DNA of 64,000 nucleotides, taken from Noviherbaspirillum saxi. GTDB lineage: Bacteria > Pseudomonadota > Gammaproteobacteria > Burkholderiales > Burkholderiaceae_D. A program made the position numbers and the translations under genes. Positions 16,178 through 25,221 of this stretch are shown here, piece by piece. Each line of letters starts with the position of its first letter. Positions within the stretch are counted from its first letter, which is position 1. The notes under the pieces are model-generated. The model was not told the DNA's origin. It searched no databases and worked only from the letters and a program-made list of their open reading frames with translations. Where the stretch lies: NCBI RefSeq assembly GCF_003591035.1, contig NZ_QYUO01000001.1, forward strand, positions 62,001-126,000, written 5' to 3'.

Positions 16178-16480
16178 TTAGCGACGCGACATCAGCAAGC
16201 CCAGCACCAACCCGGCACCCGCCGCAATGCCGACGGCTTTCCAGGGATTTGCATGAACAAATTCATCCGTGCTTTCGGCCGCGACCTTGCTCTTTTCAAC
16301 AGCAACGGCTTGCACTTCTTGTGCTTTTTCCATCGCAGTATCCAGCAGCGCGAGGCCTTTTGCGCGCAATTCATCCGCCTTGCCGCCGGTCGACTCGGTC
16401 GCCTCCCGGAACAGTTCCTGCGCTTCCTTGATCAGGGTTCTCATATCGTTACGTACTGTCTTGATGTTGGAATTCAGCAT
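16178..16480 (-). CDS. YqjD/ElaB-type DUF883 membrane-anchored protein
   Basis: A 100-residue protein with a long amphipathic helix (LIKEAQELFREATESTGGKADEL) and a C-terminal membrane anchor (AVGIAAGAGLVLGLLMSRR). E. coli YqjD and ElaB have this layout, bind ribosomes and are induced in stationary phase. First gene of the minus-strand operon 16480-15400, preceded by an aaggagca ribosome site. Confidence 0.85.
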   Translation of the reverse strand: MLNSNIKTVRNDMRTLIKEAQELFREATESTGGKADELRAKGLALLDTAMEKAQEVQAVAVEKSKVAAESTDEFVHANPWKAVGIAAGAGLVLGLLMSRR

Positions 16481-16690
16481 GACGATGCTCCTTTGAAAAT
16501 GGCCGATTACTGAGACGATGCAATGCAGTCAGGCAAGGCTCAAGCCTATCGCTTCGTGACTGAATTTTACGCGTTTGACAACTGTGGACGCTTATTTATC
16601 TCAGGTAATTTGCGAAATGTAAAGGATATGCGCCCACTTTGGATTGCATGTCGATGCAGCGCAAAAACGACGCCAACAACTGGCCGGATA

Positions 16691-17236
16691 TCAAGCTTCG
16701 CGTGCACGCAACTCGGCAATGCCTTCAATGCTGCCGATACGCACGACTACCGGATTGCAGGATGTCGCATGCTGGGTAGGGCGCCAGGCAAACAGCCATT
16801 CCTTTTCGGAGGCAAGCTGCCTGGCTTTTGAAAAGGCAGCGCCTAGCGGACTAGGCAAGCCGTAAGAAATCGCGGCATCGATCCCGGCCCAACTCGGCAA
16901 CAACCGCTGAACCGCGCGATGCATTCTTTCGCCAAATTGTTCGGCATCGTGGATGACGAGGCAGGTATCGGCGTCACCAAACGCGTCGAACAGTTTTTCA
17001 TCCCAATCAGCGGCAAGACTCAGCGTCAGGAACGCCGACGCGGCAACGGCCTTGCGCGTACCGAACGGCATGATCTGGTCGCTTGGTACGATAAGTTGCG
17101 CCTCTTGCGGTGGTGGCCGCAGGCGAAACTCGCCCAACTGAAGCGAGCGCTCCAGCCATTGACGCTGCGAATAGCGATATAGCTTGGAAGGACGTTGATA
17201 GGCGTGATTAAGCGCGCGGGAATTGGCAGGATTCAT
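16691..17236 (-). CDS. Hypothetical protein, 181 residues
   Basis: Not recognised. The protein has no signal peptide; the middle reads AQLIVPSDQIMPFGTRKAVAASAFLTLSLAADWDEKLFDAFGDADT with hydrophobic strand-like segments. ATG 17236 is chosen over an upstream start at 17296 because the extra residues are Cys/Arg-rich and unlike the rest; neither has a strong ribosome site. It is isolated from its neighbours. Confidence 0.55.
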   Translation of the reverse strand: MNPANSRALNHAYQRPSKLYRYSQRQWLERSLQLGEFRLRPPPQEAQLIVPSDQIMPFGTRKAVAASAFLTLSLAADWDEKLFDAFGDADTCLVIHDAEQFGERMHRAVQRLLPSWAGIDAAISYGLPSPLGAAFSKARQLASEKEWLFAWRPTQHATSCNPVVVRIGSIEGIAELRAREA

Positions 17237-17416
17237 GAAATTCCGGAAGTAAGTCTTGCCTCCATTTAAACAGAATCCCGGGCGCCGGACAAACATCGCT
17301 GTCAGATATCGTTACAACACCGCCGCCTCTTGTCGCAAAGCATCGTTTATCATGCGAAAGACCCCGCACATATCTTCAGCATGCAGCGGAACGAACACGG
17401 TTTCAGGAGTGTCATC

Positions 17417-17845
17417 ATGCGTTTCAGTTTTATCACCATCGCCAGCGCGGTTCTCGCACTTGGTTTCTCACCTGCCCATGCGAACGACGTCAATGTCGGC
17501 GTCAGCGTCGGCGGTCAGATCAGCCCTGGCGTTTATGGCCGGATCAATATCGGCAATACGCCACCGCCGCTGGTGTATCAGCAACCGGTCGTCATCGCAC
17601 GCCAGGCACGTCCTGTCGCACCGGTTTACATGCACGTCCCGCCGGGCCATGCAAAAAACTGGGGCAAGCACTGCCATCGGTACAGCGCCTGCGGCCAGCC
17701 TGTGTATTTTGTCAAGTCATCCGAGTATGGGGGCGGAGGTCGGGGCCACAAGGATCGCCATCATGGCCATGGCAAACACGACAAGCATGACAAGCATGAT
17801 GGGCATAAGGAAAAGAAGAACAAGCATCATGACCATCATGACTGA
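17417..17845 (+). CDS. Secreted histidine-rich protein, possible metal binder
   Basis: A 142-residue exported protein. It has a clear signal peptide (FITIASAVLALGFSPAHA), a central part rich in Val, Pro and Tyr (PPPLVYQQPVVIARQARPV), and a C-terminal ~45 residues dominated by His, Lys, Asp and Gly in HDKHDKHDGH-type repeats. Such tails bind Zn, Ni or Cu, so periplasmic metal storage or buffering is plausible but not shown. A caggag ribosome site precedes ATG 17417. Confidence 0.75.
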   Translation: MRFSFITIASAVLALGFSPAHANDVNVGVSVGGQISPGVYGRINIGNTPPPLVYQQPVVIARQARPVAPVYMHVPPGHAKNWGKHCHRYSACGQPVYFVKSSEYGGGGRGHKDRHHGHGKHDKHDKHDGHKEKKNKHHDHHD

Positions 17846-17898
17846 TCGTCATCAGTAGTTGCGTTGCGGCGATAGTCGTTGCGACGCGATTCCCTGCC

Positions 17899-17913
17899 AC
17901 TGATACCAATCCC
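17899..17913. repeat. Dispersed repeat actgataccaatccc, copy 1
   Basis: This 15-base word recurs exactly at 34233-34247, in both cases just downstream of a gene. It suggests a dispersed intergenic element of the genome. Confidence 0.4.
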
Positions 17914-17964
17914 GCGTAACAAAAAGCCGGTTCCACGCCGATTGGACAATGCGCCCGTTGCGAC

Positions 17965-18456
17965 TTATTGATCCATCTGCGGTTGCGCGATCGTGCGTAG
18001 CTGGAAGCGCCCGTCGTTATTGAACAGCCAGGTCTCCGAAAGCTCGAGTTTGCCGTGACGGATCAAATGCGCAGCTGGTTTCGGGAATGGCGCCGCCGTA
18101 CGCAATGACGCCAGCGCTGTCGCTTCGTTTTCCTTATCGCGATTGGAGCGCATGATTTCGCTGCGCACCAATTGACCGCTGGCGTCGACCGCATAGCGCA
18201 CGACAATTACCGAGCGCAGCAGCGCTTGCGGCCGACCGGTATAGACCTTGGTCGAATTGACTTGGGAAATACGCTGCGCCAGATCGCGCTTGTATCCATC
18301 AACGGTATTCTCGGTCGAAGTCGCATCGGGATAGGTCGCGACTTTTTCGACCTGGCCGGGCTTGCGCGCGGAGCGATCGACCGGGGTATCGGCGTTACGT
18401 GTGGCGCAACCGGCGAGCATGGCAACGGCGAGCAAGGTGAGAATCCTGGTCTGCAT
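17965..18456 (-). CDS. Lipoprotein with TonB-C-like domain
   Basis: A 163-residue lipoprotein; the signal peptide ends at a lipobox (AMLAGC-A). The mature part holds VIVVRYAVDASGQLVRSEIMRSN, resembling the C-terminal domain of TonB/TolA-like energy transducers, and RTAAPFPKPAAHL after it. Without the membrane anchor of TonB it cannot transduce energy itself; an envelope-scaffold role is a guess. It is a single gene, with no partner in an operon. Confidence 0.65.
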   Translation of the reverse strand: MQTRILTLLAVAMLAGCATRNADTPVDRSARKPGQVEKVATYPDATSTENTVDGYKRDLAQRISQVNSTKVYTGRPQALLRSVIVVRYAVDASGQLVRSEIMRSNRDKENEATALASLRTAAPFPKPAAHLIRHGKLELSETWLFNNDGRFQLRTIAQPQMDQ

Positions 18457-18643
18457 GGCGATGGCGATAAACGATAGGCAATGGGCTGCATGCGGCGATC
18501 ACCTGCAAGGTGTCGGCGCCGGGATACTGCAACTCAACATAATGTAGTGCAGCCCTGCGGCGGAAGCAATCTTACCCATGCTTACAAAATCGTTCTGCCC
18601 GTTCGGAAAGGGGTAGTGCGAGCTTGCTCATTGCGCGATTGCC

Positions 18644-19609
18644 TCAGTCAAATCGGCCACTGGCCTTGAATGCCTCGGTTGCGGCGACCAGCGCTTGCGC
18701 CAGTCCCGGTTCGTAACCCGAATGTCCGGCATCGTCGACGATACGCAGCTTCGATTGCGGCCATGCCCGATGCAGCCGATAGGCAGTGTCAGGCGGACAA
18801 ACGACGTCATAGCGGCCCTGCACGATGACCGCCGGCAGATGCCGGATCCGGTCGATTTCCCGGATCAGCTGGTCGTCGCTGAAAAAGCCTTCATGCAAAA
18901 AGTAATGCGCTTCCAGCCTCCCTACGCCAAGACTGACGGCGTCGGAGCTAAATTGGTCGATTGCCTCCGGATCCGGCCGCAAAAACAGGCAACTGCCTTC
19001 GTAGCGGCTCCACCGGCGCGCCGCAGGCAGATAAACCGCGGGATCGTCGCAGAACAAACGCTTTTTGTATGCCTGCAGCAGATCGCCGCGTTCGTCATCG
19101 GGGATGGCTGCAAGGAATTCATCATGCACCTCGGGAAAGAACCAGCGCATGCCATTCATGAACCAGTCGATCTCGCGGCGCGTGCACAGGAAAATACCGC
19201 GCAGGATGAAACCCAGGGACCGCGCGGGATATGCTTCGCCATAGGCAAGCGCGAGCGTCGAACCCCAGGAGCCGCCGAACAGCAGCCAGCGATCGATGTC
19301 CAGCATGATGCGCAGGCGTTCGATGTCAGAAATCAGCAATTGCGTGGTGTTGGCGCGATACTCGCCCAATGGCGTCGATTTGCCCGCGCCCCGCTGGTCA
19401 AACAATACGATGCGGTAATGCGCGGGATCGAAAAAGCAGCGCTGCCGTGGCGACGTTCCCCCGCCCGGCCCGCCATGCAGAACCAATACCGGCTGCCCCT
19501 GCGGATTACCCGACTCTTCCCAGTAAAGCGTATGTATGTCGTCAACCGGCAGCATGCCGCTGCGATAGGGCTCGATCGGCGGAAAATATGGATAACTGGC
19601 ATTGTTCAT
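18644..19609 (-). CDS. pip: Proline iminopeptidase
   Basis: A 321-residue alpha/beta-hydrolase of peptidase family S33 that releases N-terminal proline from peptides in the cytoplasm. Visible motifs are LHGGPGGGTSP (oxyanion region), GGSWGSTLALAYG with nucleophilic Ser, and GRYDVVCPPDTA and DDAGHSGYEPG with the catalytic Asp and His. Length matches the family (about 310-320). ATG 19609 directly precedes the conserved YPPIEPY-type N-terminus. Single gene. Confidence 0.93.
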   Translation of the reverse strand: MNNASYPYFPPIEPYRSGMLPVDDIHTLYWEESGNPQGQPVLVLHGGPGGGTSPRQRCFFDPAHYRIVLFDQRGAGKSTPLGEYRANTTQLLISDIERLRIMLDIDRWLLFGGSWGSTLALAYGEAYPARSLGFILRGIFLCTRREIDWFMNGMRWFFPEVHDEFLAAIPDDERGDLLQAYKKRLFCDDPAVYLPAARRWSRYEGSCLFLRPDPEAIDQFSSDAVSLGVGRLEAHYFLHEGFFSDDQLIREIDRIRHLPAVIVQGRYDVVCPPDTAYRLHRAWPQSKLRIVDDAGHSGYEPGLAQALVAATEAFKASGRFD

Positions 19610-19804
19610 GAGCGGCTCCGATTCTTCACCCAGTCATTGTAAAACGCCGGCGGGCCAGGTCATCTGTATTCAATAGCTCGATGCAGCTGAATGCGGCAGT
19701 CCTGCATTTCACTCCATACTTTTCGCATTTCGTCGCAATCCGCTGTTGCCAATGGCTGGCACTGGTGAAAATCGCTGCATTATCCCTCTGCCAAGGAGCA
19801 CGAC

Positions 19805-20320
19805 ATGCTGCAGGAAATCGTCTCAAATACGCCGTTTTGGGTCTGGCCTTTGCTCGCATTTTTGATTTATCGCGGTGTGCTGGCCAGCGTCGACCGGGAA
19901 ACAAGTCTGAAAAAACTGTTCATCATTCCAACTGTCATGCTGGGACTTTCCATCCAGGGAGTAGTTGGCAGCTTTGGCGCGCATGGGGCTGCGGGACCGG
20001 CCTGGATCGCCGGCCTGGCAGTCGGTACGTTGGCGACTTGGATGATGTTTAGCCTGGACAGTGTCAATGTGACTCCGGAGCGCGGTACCGTATTCCAGCA
20101 CGGCAGCTGGCTGCCGTTGGCCCTGATGATGGGCATCTTTTTGACCAAGTATGCGGTTGGCGTTCTGTTGGCGATGTCGCCGCTGCTCAGGCAGGAAACC
20201 GGCTTCGTCGTCACGGTATGTACGCTGTATGGACTGTTCAACGGCATGTTCCTCGGGCGCCTGCTGCGCATTGTCGCGATTTATCGGCTGGGAGTAGCCA
20301 GAATTCATAAATTGCTGTAG
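19805..20320 (+). CDS. Multi-pass membrane protein, DUF6622-like
   Basis: A 171-residue protein with about five hydrophobic segments (FWVWPLLAFLIYRGVLA, LFIIPTVMLGLSIQGV, WIAGLAVGTLATWMMF, WLPLALMMGIFLTKYAVGVLLAM, VVTVCTLYGLFNGMFLGRLL). It resembles a family of uncharacterised proteobacterial membrane proteins. An aaggagcac ribosome site precedes ATG 19805. No functional residues are evident. Confidence 0.75.
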   Translation: MLQEIVSNTPFWVWPLLAFLIYRGVLASVDRETSLKKLFIIPTVMLGLSIQGVVGSFGAHGAAGPAWIAGLAVGTLATWMMFSLDSVNVTPERGTVFQHGSWLPLALMMGIFLTKYAVGVLLAMSPLLRQETGFVVTVCTLYGLFNGMFLGRLLRIVAIYRLGVARIHKLL

Positions 20321-20386
20321 ACTTCAGGCCCTTCAGACGTGGTGACAAACGTCGCATGTCCGGCTTGTACGGCATGAGCAATTTCA

Positions 20387-20463
20387 GGAGTGGTAGTTCA
20401 GTCGGTTAGAATACCGGCCTGTCACGCCGGGGGTCGCGGGTTCGAGTCCCGTCCACTCCGCCA
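20387..20463 (+). tRNA. tRNA-Asp (anticodon GTC)
   Basis: A 77-base tRNA including encoded CCA. Acceptor GGAGTGG pairs with CCACTCC, the anticodon stem CCGGC/GCCGG encloses CTGTCAC giving anticodon GTC, and the T arm reads GGTTCGAGTCC. A terminator follows within ten bases. Confidence 0.97.
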
Positions 20464-20471
20464 GACTGAAA

Positions 20472-20500
20472 AAGACGAACCCTAGGGTTCGTCTTTTTTT
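20472..20500 (+). terminator. Terminator after tRNA-Asp
   Basis: Stem agacgaaccc/gggttcgtct followed by a run of Ts. It also lies downstream of rdgC on the other strand. Confidence 0.85.
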
Positions 20501-20581
20501 TCGTCCCGCGCTTTTGCAGCTGAAAAAAATGGGGCCAACGCTTCCGCCGCCCCACTCTTTCACGCTACGCTGCCTGTCGCG

Positions 20582-21493
20582 TCAGGCCGCTTTCTTTTGC
20601 TGCTCTTCACCGCCGAGCGCCTCGACCAGATCGCCGATCAGCTTCGCCAGTTCGCCGGTCATCAACGCGAAATCGGTATCAAAGCGTTCATCATCGTTCT
20701 GCGTGGACGACTCGGTATTTTCCTTCAGTACGTCGAGCGCCGCGACGCGTTTGATCGCCAGCGATTCGGTCAGTACAAACGATACGCGGTCATTCCAGGT
20801 CATGGCCAGGCGAGTGCATTGCTTGCCGGCGGCGATATGACGACGCACGTCATCGGCTTCCAGCGTATGCCGCACATAACGTACGGTCGCCTTGCCTTCG
20901 TTGGTCGCGCGCAGTTCGGTATCCTGGTCGACCGTGAATCCGCGCGGCGCTTCATCGGCGGCCAGCCAGTCGGTCATTGCAGACAGCGCCGGGCGTTCGG
21001 TGCGCAGCGAAGCAAACGGCAGGGTTTCCAGCGACTTCAGCAACAGCTTGAACACTTCATCGGCCTTGGCCGGACTCGATGCATCGACCGCCAGCCAGCC
21101 ATTGACCGGATCGATCCAGACCCGGGTGCTGCGCTGGATGCTGAAGGCACGCGGCAGCAGTTCATCGGCGACCTGTTCCTTGAGTTCCTTCATTTGCTTG
21201 CGGCCCGGCTTGAAGCCTTGCTGCTCTTCGAGATCTGCGGCGCGCGCCTTGGTCACCTGGTTGATCACGCTGGATGGCAACAGCTTCTTTTCGGTGGATA
21301 GCTGGAGCAGCATCTGCCGATTGACGGTATGCACCAGCATGCCATTGTCACGCGGCGAAGCCCAGCCCTGGCTCTGCAATTCGCTGCTGGAACAGGGTGC
21401 AAATTCCTGCGCGGCGAGACTGGCTTCCAGCTGTTCGGATGTCATGGTCCATGGAGCGGTGAGACGGTAGATTTGCAGATTCTTGAACCACAT
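20582..21493 (-). CDS. rdgC: Recombination-associated protein RdgC
   Basis: A 303-residue ring-forming DNA-binding protein that limits RecA-driven recombination. The N-terminus [12 protein letters not shown] matches the family start, and the central [21 protein letters not shown] and [21 protein letters not shown] blocks are typical. ATG 21493 is chosen because RdgC proteins begin with this M-F/W-KN-L motif; a longer frame adds 21 residues. Length agrees with the family (about 300). Confidence 0.95.
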   Translation of the reverse strand: MWFKNLQIYRLTAPWTMTSEQLEASLAAQEFAPCSSSELQSQGWASPRDNGMLVHTVNRQMLLQLSTEKKLLPSSVINQVTKARAADLEEQQGFKPGRKQMKELKEQVADELLPRAFSIQRSTRVWIDPVNGWLAVDASSPAKADEVFKLLLKSLETLPFASLRTERPALSAMTDWLAADEAPRGFTVDQDTELRATNEGKATVRYVRHTLEADDVRRHIAAGKQCTRLAMTWNDRVSFVLTESLAIKRVAALDVLKENTESSTQNDDERFDTDFALMTGELAKLIGDLVEALGGEEQQKKAA

Positions 21494-21596
21494 GCTTGGC
21501 ACCCAAAAAAGGCGCCATTCTACAGTCAGGATCGATGGCATTGGTTGTAGCCGCACAGCGGTAAACCGCTTGACAGGCGCTGCATGTTACGACGCC

Positions 21597-22703
21597 TTAT
21601 AGCTGTGCGGCGGGCGCGGCCTCGGCCAGTTCGGCCATGTCGTCAGCAAACAATCCGAGCTGCATCACATCCTCTTCTTCCGTCAGGCGCACGCCGACGC
21701 CGAGCAGGCGTACCGGACGCCGTCCTCGCTGCCATGCGGTATCCAGCAGCGTTGCGCACACTGCGGCGTCCACACTATGGCTGACGCATTCGGCCGTCGT
21801 ACGCTGGAAATTGGCGAACCGGATTTTGACGAACAACTTATGCGTATGGCGTTCCGCATTCGCGCGCCTTATACGCTGTTCCAGCTTCACGATGAGGTCA
21901 GCCAGTTCGTGCTGGCAAGCGGCGAGATCCGGCAAGTCGGTGACATAAGTTTCTTCGACGCTGACCGACTTGCGCTCCTGGCTGGCATTGACTTGCCGGC
22001 GGTCGATGCCGCGACACAAACCATATAGATTGCCGCCGAACTTGCCGAAGTGGTGCTGCAATTCCGGTATCGTCCAGCGTCGCAGATCGGCGCAGGTAAA
22101 GGCGCCGAGTTTTTTGAGTTTGGCGGCAGTGACTTTACCGACACCGAACAACTTGTCGACCGGCAGTGCCGCGACGAAGGCATCGATCTCATGCGGACGC
22201 ACCACGAACTGCCCATTCGGTTTATTCCAGTCGCTGGCGATTTTGGCGACGAACTTGTTCGGCGCAATGCCGGCCGATGCGGTAATCCCCACCGTGTCGG
22301 CGATACGCGCGCGGATTTCCTGTGCGATCAGCGTTGCGCTGTTCTGGCAATGCGGCGAGTCGGTGACATCGAGGTAGGCTTCATCCAGCGACAGCGGTTC
22401 GACCAGATCGGTGTAGTCGCGATAGATGGAAAGAATCTGCCTGGAAGCCGCGCGATATTTATCCATCGCCGGCGGCATCACGATCAGATCGGGGCAGCGC
22501 TGCAATGCCTGCGATGTCGCCATCGCGGACCGCACGCCGAATTTTCTCGCCTCATAGTTGCAGGTTGCGACGACGCCGCGCTGATCCGGCCGGCCGCCGA
22601 CCGCGAGCGGCTTTCCCCGCAATGAAGGATCGTCGCGCATTTCCACCGCTGCGTAAAAGCAGTCGCAATCGCAATGGATGATTTTTCGGACAGGCGCATT
22701 CAC
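21597..22703 (-). CDS. dinB: DNA polymerase IV
   Basis: A 368-residue Y-family translesion polymerase. RKIIHCDCDCFYAAVEM holds the first metal-binding Asp, LSLDEAYLDVT the catalytic Asp-Glu pair, and two helix-hairpin-helix-like regions follow (KLFGVGKVTAAKLKKLGAFTCADL), then the little-finger domain. The C-terminus ends in QLGLFADD, resembling a beta-clamp-binding peptide. No ATG is near the family start, so GTG 22703 is used. Usually under LexA control; no clear LexA box was found. Confidence 0.93.
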   Translation of the reverse strand: MNAPVRKIIHCDCDCFYAAVEMRDDPSLRGKPLAVGGRPDQRGVVATCNYEARKFGVRSAMATSQALQRCPDLIVMPPAMDKYRAASRQILSIYRDYTDLVEPLSLDEAYLDVTDSPHCQNSATLIAQEIRARIADTVGITASAGIAPNKFVAKIASDWNKPNGQFVVRPHEIDAFVAALPVDKLFGVGKVTAAKLKKLGAFTCADLRRWTIPELQHHFGKFGGNLYGLCRGIDRRQVNASQERKSVSVEETYVTDLPDLAACQHELADLIVKLEQRIRRANAERHTHKLFVKIRFANFQRTTAECVSHSVDAAVCATLLDTAWQRGRRPVRLLGVGVRLTEEEDVMQLGLFADDMAELAEAAPAAQL

Positions 22704-22835
22704 GATGAGACGGCAATAGGAAAGGCAGCTGCCATTGTACGGCTGAGGCGGCCACAGCGCTTGCCGCTGCATTGCGAAAATCCGACGAAAAAACGCCACC
22801 CTTATGGTGGCGTTCTGACATCGGCAAGTGAGTGA

Positions 22836-23381
22836 TTAACGACCCGAGCTTGTAGTGGGATTTGCATTGCCGGTCGTGTTCGCATCCTTCACGATTGCAT
22901 TCGCTTCCTTCTTGTCAGTCTTGTACTGTTGCTTTGCACTCTTCTTGTTTTGCTTGTATTCCTCCTTGGCTTGCTTGCGTGCTTCGCGACGCTGGACATA
23001 GGGGTCATTGGATGCGCTGGTTGCCGGATTGCTGGCGACACCGGTCGTGGTAGTACTCGTTGCACCCGCCGGCGGCGTGGTGCTCGACATCGTACCTGCA
23101 GTGCCACTCATCGTGCCAGATGCTGCAGTGCCGCTCGTGGTGCTGGAACCGCTGCTCGGACTCGGTGTATTGGAAGGAATCGAACTCGATGTACCGCTAC
23201 CGCCGACCATGCCGGCATCGCTGCCGGTGCCAGTGCCGGATGCGCCGGGGGCCTTTTGTGCGGGGACGGAACCGCTGGATGCGGCATTGCTGGTATCGGT
23301 TGTACTCGAGGTCTGCGCGGTAGCGAGATTGGCCAATGCGAGGACCGCCGATCCCAACAGGATTTTATGCAGTTTTGCCAT
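22836..23381 (-). CDS. Secreted low-complexity Ser/Thr/Gly-rich protein
   Basis: A 181-residue exported protein: signal peptide (KILLGSAVLALANLATAQ), then about 100 residues made almost wholly of Ser, Thr, Gly, Ala and Pro, then a Lys/Glu/Gln-rich helical part (REARKQAKEEYKQNKKSAKQQYK). Likely a surface or periplasmic protein with a disordered linker. An aaaggagttc ribosome site fixes ATG 23381. No family recognised. Confidence 0.7.
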   Translation of the reverse strand: MAKLHKILLGSAVLALANLATAQTSSTTDTSNAASSGSVPAQKAPGASGTGTGSDAGMVGGSGTSSSIPSNTPSPSSGSSTTSGTAASGTMSGTAGTMSSTTPPAGATSTTTTGVASNPATSASNDPYVQRREARKQAKEEYKQNKKSAKQQYKTDKKEANAIVKDANTTGNANPTTSSGR

Positions 23382-23589
23382 GTTGAACTCCTTTGAAATT
23401 TATTGGACTTGATGGCGCAAGGTGCGCTCAAAGTGCACGACTTGCCAAGTGCGACGGGCCGGATAGCGGCTTCCGTTATTCAAGTGACAAAGGGCTGTAA
23501 TTGAAGTTCCGAGTTGATACGATCAGGAAATTGTTGGTTTGAAACGGATTAGTTGTAAAGATGGTTCTCTTCATCAAGAAATCGTTTCG

Positions 23590-24020
23590 ATGGAATCACC
23601 GCTTTGCACATGTCCATTGTGCGCCGGTTCGGCAGTCAAATCCGGCTTGGCGACAGGCTCCGCCACGCTGACTAGCGGTACTCCGATCAGCGACGATTAC
23701 CGTATCGATGCGCTGATTGAAGACTTGAATTATCGCTGGAATACAGGCCAAGCAATCGGTACACCGGTAACAGTCTCTTACAGTTTTGTGTCGGGCAAAC
23801 CGCCTTATGGCGGCACCGACAACGGTACCGATTACGGCTTTCTGCCTTTCAGCGAGGTACAAAAATGCGGTGCGCGACATTAGTATCCGCCCATAGCTTC
23901 AAGGGAGATTCGACATAGGGCTGGGTTGCGGATCTGCTGGATAACAAGGTCGCAGTCGCGAATTATTCTGCCGTTGACCACGGCCTCAATTACAACACAG
24001 CCGAAACATCGATCAGTTGA
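23590..24020 (+). pseudogene. Decayed secreted M10-type metalloprotease gene
   Basis: The first frame (23590-23883) encodes DDYRIDALIEDLNYRWN and PVTVSYSFVSGKPPYGGTD, the N-terminal signature of serralysin-like M10 proteases, and ends before the HExxH site. In another frame, 23925-24020 reads VADLLDNKVAVANYSAVDHG and ends GLNYNTAETSIS, a C-terminal piece typical of DUF4214/RTX secreted proteins. The metal site, Ca-binding repeats and most of the protein are missing. This is the two ends of a deleted type I-secreted protease. Confidence 0.7.
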
Positions 24021-24023
24021 AGC

Positions 24024-24446
24024 TTACAAGTCGCCTTCGGATAACAACAAGTCGGTCAACAACACTTCGCGCACCTTAGTGGTATGTAAAGTCGTATTGC
24101 CGGCTTCACGCAGACTTTGCTGCAGCGCGACGATGCCACCCTCGGTCCTGAGCTTCTTTGGATCGGCTTCCATCAGCGTGCGCTTCATGATCTGTTCCAG
24201 CGCCTGCTGATGCTTCGATGCCCATCCCGCATCGTCGCCAGTGGTCCGGATTGCCATGCCGGCCCGGATCGAATGCCCGTCACGGCTGATGGCAATCGAA
24301 GGCAGCGTCAGATAATTGGTTTGCGCCTGCTTCTTTTGCACATATTGCAGGTAAAACCACACGCTGCCAAACCCGATGCCGAGCAAGAGCAACGCGAGTC
24401 CAATGATGACGCCGATGGGACGATCTTTTGCAGTGGGCTTGGGCAT
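24024..24446 (-). CDS. FliL-like single-pass membrane protein
   Basis: A 140-residue protein with a short basic N-terminus, one membrane helix (VIIGLALLLLGIGFGSVWFYL) and a periplasmic domain ending in TKVREVLLTDLLLSEGDL, resembling the C-terminal part of flagellar FliL. No flagellar genes are nearby, so it is probably a FliL-domain protein of other function. ATG 24446 is used; a TTG at 24485 would add 13 residues. Neither has a good ribosome site. Confidence 0.6.
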   Translation of the reverse strand: MPKPTAKDRPIGVIIGLALLLLGIGFGSVWFYLQYVQKKQAQTNYLTLPSIAISRDGHSIRAGMAIRTTGDDAGWASKHQQALEQIMKRTLMEADPKKLRTEGGIVALQQSLREAGNTTLHTTKVREVLLTDLLLSEGDL

Positions 24447-24631
24447 GGTGATGACAGGTGACGGAGGAACAAGATTTTCAGGCAAGCAGCGGTTTCATTC
24501 TAACTGCTGGCAGAGTCATGCTGGTCCGATCGTCGGCAATCTGAGCAAGGCGTGTAAACGACGGACAACAGTATGACAAGATGGCATCGGCGAGAAAATC
24601 GATCGTACCGGCCGCCGCCCATGCATTCTTG

Positions 24632-24940
24632 TCAATGCATCTTTTCTCTCTGCACCAGAATCCAGGGTTTTATGACGACGGCCCATAGTTCTGCGTTGCT
24701 TTCCAGCCAGGACTGCGCCTGCGCATCCGTCACCTTGCCGATCAAGCCATCGGCCATCCATTGCTGGACCGCTTGCTTGTCATCCGCGGCGATGCGGACC
24801 GCGACATCAACCAGATCCAGTTGTTCACTGACGGCAATCATCGCGCCGGATGCAAAAAAGCGCTGCAATTCCATCCATTGCATGCGTGCGGTTTCGCCAT
24901 TGATCTTGGCGCGCAAGAGATCGTTATTGGTTTCTGTCAT
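24632..24940 (-). CDS. DUF2288 family protein
   Basis: A 102-residue cytoplasmic protein. TRMQWMELQRFFASGAMIAVS-like text (ARMQWMELQRFFASGA) and ELWAVVIKPWILVQ near the end match DUF2288, a small family of unknown function in proteobacteria and cyanobacteria. Its ATG follows the slyX stop by one base, so the two are co-translated. Confidence 0.8.
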   Translation of the reverse strand: MTETNNDLLRAKINGETARMQWMELQRFFASGAMIAVSEQLDLVDVAVRIAADDKQAVQQWMADGLIGKVTDAQAQSWLESNAELWAVVIKPWILVQREKMH

Positions 24941-24941
24941 G

Positions 24942-25151
24942 TTAGTAATGCGGTGGTTTTTCATCGGCGGGAACCGTGTCGTTCGCCGCTTCGCGTATTT
25001 CCTTGACGTGGCGAACCAGTGCCGAACACAGCGCTTCCAGTTCGTCGATTTTTTTCTGTTGCTGGTAGACCGTGCGGTTCAGGGTATCGACCAGGTCTTC
25101 CTGTCGCGCAATCTTGATTTCGATGTCGACCAGACGGTCTTCGTTATTCAT
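24942..25151 (-). CDS. slyX: SlyX family coiled-coil protein
   Basis: A 69-residue protein with an uninterrupted coiled coil (DIEIKIARQEDLVDTLNRTV, then QQQKKIDELEALCSALVRHV) and the family's C-terminal PPHY. The role of SlyX is unknown; it is conserved in proteobacteria. ATG 25151 follows from the family length; the frame upstream has no coding character. First gene of a pair with the DUF2288 gene. Confidence 0.92.
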   Translation of the reverse strand: MNNEDRLVDIEIKIARQEDLVDTLNRTVYQQQKKIDELEALCSALVRHVKEIREAANDTVPADEKPPHY

Positions 25152-25221
25152 CGGCATGCCCTTTTGTTGGAGCCCGGATTGTAGTATGGAACGCGATTGC
25201 TGCCTGCGTAAGCGACTTCGT

